Assembly (NCBI RefSeq): GCF_013403975.1
Contig: NZ_JABFDH010000004.1
Location: forward strand, 1 to 64,000
DNA: 64,000 nucleotides
Direction of reading: 5' to 3'
From: Winogradskyella ursingii
GTDB taxonomy: Bacteria > Bacteroidota > Bacteroidia > Flavobacteriales > Flavobacteriaceae
Shown here: piece by piece, positions 61,147-64,000 of the stretch
How the letters are laid out: the number at the start of each line of letters is the position of its first letter
How positions within the stretch are numbered: the stretch's first letter is position 1
Position numbers and translations under genes: made by a program
The notes under the pieces: model-generated
Told to the model about the DNA's origin: nothing
Database searches by the model: none
What the model saw: the letters and a program-made list of their open reading frames with translations, nothing else

Positions 61147-62496
61147 ATGCTAAATATATCTAATAACCAATTGCATAAGTCCGTAGACATTACAAACTCA
61201 AAATCAGGTAGTCGCGTATTTCACGGTAGATATTATAAATATTTCAATCGCTTTCTAGGTGCCTTTGCCATCATTGGTGTGCTTATCCTTTTTTTACCTT
61301 GGACTCAAAATATCACGGGACGAGGAAATGTCACCACCTTGACACCAGACCAGAGGCCACAGACGATTCAGTCGCCAATTCCTGGTAGGATTGAGAATTG
61401 GATGGTTTTAGAAGGGGATTTTGTTAAAAAGGGAGATACCATCATGAAAATCTCTGAAGTAAAAAGCGAGTATTTCGATCCAAACTTGGTAGCGCGTACC
61501 GCTCAACAGCGTAATGCTAAAGCCATGTCTGTAGGTTCTTATGGCGAAAAAGTAAAAGCTCTAGACAGGCAAATTGCGGCATTAAACAGCGAGCGCCAAT
61601 TAAAATTTGAGCAAGCTAAAAATAAGTTAATGCAAGCAAAGCTTAAAGTACAAAGTGATAGTATAGATTTTGAAGCAGCCAAAACCAACAACCAGATTGC
61701 TCAAAGACAGTTTGACCGAACTGTGACCTTGCAAGAAGAAGGTTTTAAGGCTACAAGAGATGTCGAGGACAAACGTTTGAAACTTCAGGAAACCGAAGCA
61801 AAATTAATTTCTCAGCAAAATAAATTATTGGCGAGTAAAAATGAAGTACTTAACGCACAATTCGAAATCTCAAGAGTGAATGCGGAATATGCCGATAAAA
61901 TTTCAAAAGCTCAGAGCGATAAATTTACCGCACAGTCTAGCCAGTTCGATACGGAAGCGCAGGTAAGTAAGTTGGAGAATGAATATTCCAATTATCAGAT
62001 ACGCGACTCTTTACGTTTTGTTAAGGCACCTTACGATGGTTACATCAATAAAGCTATAAGAGGTGGAGTTGGCCAGACTTTTAAAGAAGGAGAGCCGTTG
62101 GTGGGGATTATGCCTGCTAAGGTCAATTTAGCAGTAGAGACATTTGTAGAGCCAATCGATTTGCCATTACTTCACATTGGCGAGAAATTTCGTGTTCAGT
62201 TTGATGGCTGGCCGGCAATCGTCTTTAGCGGCTGGCCAAATCTATCCTATGGTACTTACGGTGCAAAAGTGGTAGCGATAGAAAATTTTATAAGTGATAA
62301 TGGTAAATTCAGAGTGCTTTTGGCGCCAGATGAAGAAGATCACCAATGGCCAAAAGATATTAGACCTGGCTCAGGAGCTTTTACAATGGCTTTACTGGAT
62401 GATGTGCCGATTTGGTATGAGTTATGGCGAAAACTCAATGGTTTCCCTCCAAATTATTATCAACCAGAAGCTCAACCGCAGTCAAAAAAGAAATAA
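61147..62496 (+). CDS. HlyD family periplasmic adaptor
   Basis: Membrane-fusion protein linking the ABC exporter to TolC. One membrane helix (about residues 33-52), then a lipoyl-like half motif (PIPGRIENWMVLEGDFVKKGDTIMKI, about 77-102). A long coiled coil follows (about 125-285), then the second lipoyl half and barrel (FVKAPYDGYINKAIRGGVGQTFKEGEPLVGI). Length 449 residues. It starts 11 bases after the ABC gene and ends two bases before the TolC-like gene. Confidence 0.92.
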   Translation: MLNISNNQLHKSVDITNSKSGSRVFHGRYYKYFNRFLGAFAIIGVLILFLPWTQNITGRGNVTTLTPDQRPQTIQSPIPGRIENWMVLEGDFVKKGDTIMKISEVKSEYFDPNLVARTAQQRNAKAMSVGSYGEKVKALDRQIAALNSERQLKFEQAKNKLMQAKLKVQSDSIDFEAAKTNNQIAQRQFDRTVTLQEEGFKATRDVEDKRLKLQETEAKLISQQNKLLASKNEVLNAQFEISRVNAEYADKISKAQSDKFTAQSSQFDTEAQVSKLENEYSNYQIRDSLRFVKAPYDGYINKAIRGGVGQTFKEGEPLVGIMPAKVNLAVETFVEPIDLPLLHIGEKFRVQFDGWPAIVFSGWPNLSYGTYGAKVVAIENFISDNGKFRVLLAPDEEDHQWPKDIRPGSGAFTMALLDDVPIWYELWRKLNGFPPNYYQPEAQPQSKKK

Positions 62497-62498
62497 GA

Positions 62499-63902
62499 AT
62501 GAAATTTAAACTTACATTTTTTTTAATAGTATTAGGTTTTTTTGGATATGCTCAAACGGATGCTCTAAACAATGTGTTGCGTTTTGATGAGTACTTGGCC
62601 ATGGTGAAAAAATTTCACCCTATTGTAAAACAGGCCGAACTGGTTATTGACGAAAGTCAGGCAAGCCTTTTAAAGTCGAGAGGAGCCTTTGATCCAAAAA
62701 TCGAAGTGGATTACGACCGAAAAAAATTTAAGAATACTGAATACTATGATAAACTCAACGGAACATTTAAAATACCAACCTGGTTTGGTATAGAACTTAA
62801 AGCGACGCTAGAAGAAAATACAGGAGACTTTTTGAATCCCGAAGCTTTTGTGCCCGAAGACGGATTGTATAGTGCAGGTATTGCAGTGCCCTTGGCACAA
62901 GGTCTTTTAATAAACAATAGAATGGCAGCTTTAAAACAGGCACGATTATTCAGAGAGCAAGCTAAGGCAGATCGTGACATATATGTTAACAACATTTTGT
63001 ATGAAGCCTCTATATTATATTTTGATTGGCTAAAGGCTTACAATGAATTAAAGTTATTCGAGAATTTTTTAGTTAATGCCCAATTGAGATATAACGGAAT
63101 TTTAAAAGGTGTTGAGGTAGGCGAAAATGCAGAAATTGATGCCACTGAGGCCAGAATTGCTCTTAATAATAGAAAACTTAGTTTGGAGCAATCTAGGGTA
63201 AACCTTATAAAATCCACTTTGCAGTTGTCTAATTATTTGTGGTTAGAAGATAATATACCTGTAGAATTACAGCCCAACGTCATTCCAGATGTTGATACAG
63301 AGACAATTGTCGATGTTGTTTTTAATATAAGTGAGTTACGGAGTACAGATAATTTTATCGATTCACACCCAAAATTGTTGTCTTTGGATTACAAATTTCA
63401 AAGTCTAGAAGTCGATGCGCGTTTAAAATCAAACAAATTATTACCACGAATAGATGTAGAGTATAACTTTTTGTCCGAAACACCAGAAGTTGCAAGGTCG
63501 TTTAACACGGCAGAGTACAAAGGTGGAGTCAATGTTAGTTTTCCATTGTTTTTAAGAAAGGAACGCGGCGATTTAAAGTTGGCTAAGATAAAATTACAGG
63601 ATACAGAATTCGAAATTGGTGCCACAAGAGTCAATCTCGAAAATAAAATTAGTGCCCTCAAACAAGAATTGCAATCTTATACGATTCAAAACCAGATTAC
63701 GTTGCAAATGGTAGAAGATTACCAGCGCATGTTATTAGCCGAAGAACGAAAATTTGAGCTAGGTGAGAGTTCGTTATTTTTAGTCAACTCAAGAGAATCT
63801 AAATTAATCAATGGACAATTAAAAGCTATCGAAATACAAAATAAGTTTTTTGATACAAAAGCTAAATTGTTTAATAGTTTGGCTGTGAGCCCAGAATTGT
63901 AA
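62499..63902 (+). CDS. TolC family outer-membrane efflux protein
   Basis: Outer-membrane channel of the tripartite exporter, 467 residues. The signal peptide ends at GYAQ (about residue 18). Two internally repeated helical hairpin halves are visible, with typical segments such as ALKQARLFREQAKADRD and, in the second half, FPLFLRKERGDLKLAKIKL. I start at the ATG at 62499, three bases after the HlyD stop; an upstream ATG inside the HlyD gene would remove the signal peptide from the N-terminus. It ends the operon. The remaining 98 bases of the window show nothing I can name. Confidence 0.93.
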   Translation: MKFKLTFFLIVLGFFGYAQTDALNNVLRFDEYLAMVKKFHPIVKQAELVIDESQASLLKSRGAFDPKIEVDYDRKKFKNTEYYDKLNGTFKIPTWFGIELKATLEENTGDFLNPEAFVPEDGLYSAGIAVPLAQGLLINNRMAALKQARLFREQAKADRDIYVNNILYEASILYFDWLKAYNELKLFENFLVNAQLRYNGILKGVEVGENAEIDATEARIALNNRKLSLEQSRVNLIKSTLQLSNYLWLEDNIPVELQPNVIPDVDTETIVDVVFNISELRSTDNFIDSHPKLLSLDYKFQSLEVDARLKSNKLLPRIDVEYNFLSETPEVARSFNTAEYKGGVNVSFPLFLRKERGDLKLAKIKLQDTEFEIGATRVNLENKISALKQELQSYTIQNQITLQMVEDYQRMLLAEERKFELGESSLFLVNSRESKLINGQLKAIEIQNKFFDTKAKLFNSLAVSPEL

Positions 63903-64000
63903 AAGCTTCTTTGTTTTCGACAGAAGTAAATTTACTCTAGGTTCACGACTAGTTTGTTATTCTTGTGAAAGTAGAAATCTAGTCTGAAAAGATTTAAAAT

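Noticed and set aside
62424-62498. N-terminal extension of the TolC-like protein
   Set aside because: Overlaps the HlyD gene and precedes a perfect signal peptide starting at 62499.
1-64000. CRISPR array, insertion sequence or prophage
   Set aside because: I saw no regularly spaced repeats, transposase, integrase or phage structural genes anywhere in the window.

Overview
The window is an AT-rich piece of a chromosome from a member of the Bacteroidota, most probably the family Flavobacteriaceae. The supports are gldJ/porU/porV of the type IX secretion and gliding machinery, the PafA-type alkaline phosphatase, an adenylate kinase fused to a hypoxanthine phosphoribosyltransferase, a SusC-like motif, and Bacteroidota-type promoters (TTG, about 19 bases, TAnnTTTG) in front of many genes with little sign of Shine-Dalgarno sequences. 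The genus cannot be fixed from the sequence alone. I see no insertion sequence, prophage, integrase or CRISPR array; most of the window is housekeeping chromosome.

Layout. 1-80: the 3' end of a 5S rRNA gene and its terminator. 144-6239: a Pif1-type helicase with a RecQ-like tail, an acyl-CoA dehydrogenase, anmK and a Glu/Leu/Phe/Val dehydrogenase. 6258-10927: nhaD, then a tight exbB-exbD-tonB-folC operon. 10991-11262: two valine tRNAs, each with its own promoter and terminator. 11323-19857: murF and gldJ on the minus strand, divergent from porU and porV. 19934-25150: cytidine deaminase, pyruvate dehydrogenase E1 alpha and E2, an M28 peptidase and an SDR enzyme. 25203-30827: a serine hydrolase, CbpM/CbpA chaperones, a SprT-like protein, a mannose-1-phosphate guanylyltransferase and a DUF389 membrane protein. 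30830-36637: MlaF/MlaE-like lipid transporter, PafA, and a glycosyltransferase-methyltransferase-KAS III trio. 36803-41398: gcvP, a UbiA-like membrane protein, and an ECF sigma factor with a small zinc anti-sigma-like partner. 41795-49693: M3 peptidase, purE/purK, the HPRT-Adk fusion with obgE, a lipoprotein and an SDR enzyme. 49744-57555: a large exported protein of unknown function and a 2049-residue alpha-2-macroglobulin. 57734-63902: a TPR protein, then a TetR-ABC-HlyD-TolC export operon.

How the genes fit together. ExbB/ExbD/TonB energise outer-membrane receptors. PorU and PorV act at the outer membrane to process and anchor type IX cargo, and GldJ belongs to the associated gliding apparatus. 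MlaEF, PafA, alpha-2-macroglobulin and the TolC operon all belong to the cell envelope. PurE/PurK and HPRT-Adk cover purine synthesis, salvage and phosphorylation.

The observations I consider most worth checking are: an export ABC protein whose ATPase motifs, apart from Walker A, are largely degenerate, controlled by a TetR protein with a 17-base palindrome in its own promoter; two apparent orphan small RNAs on the plus strand (about 41491-41567 and 43925-43999); a SusC-like LDEVVVTGY motif inside alpha-2-macroglobulin; and the HPRT-Adk fusion.
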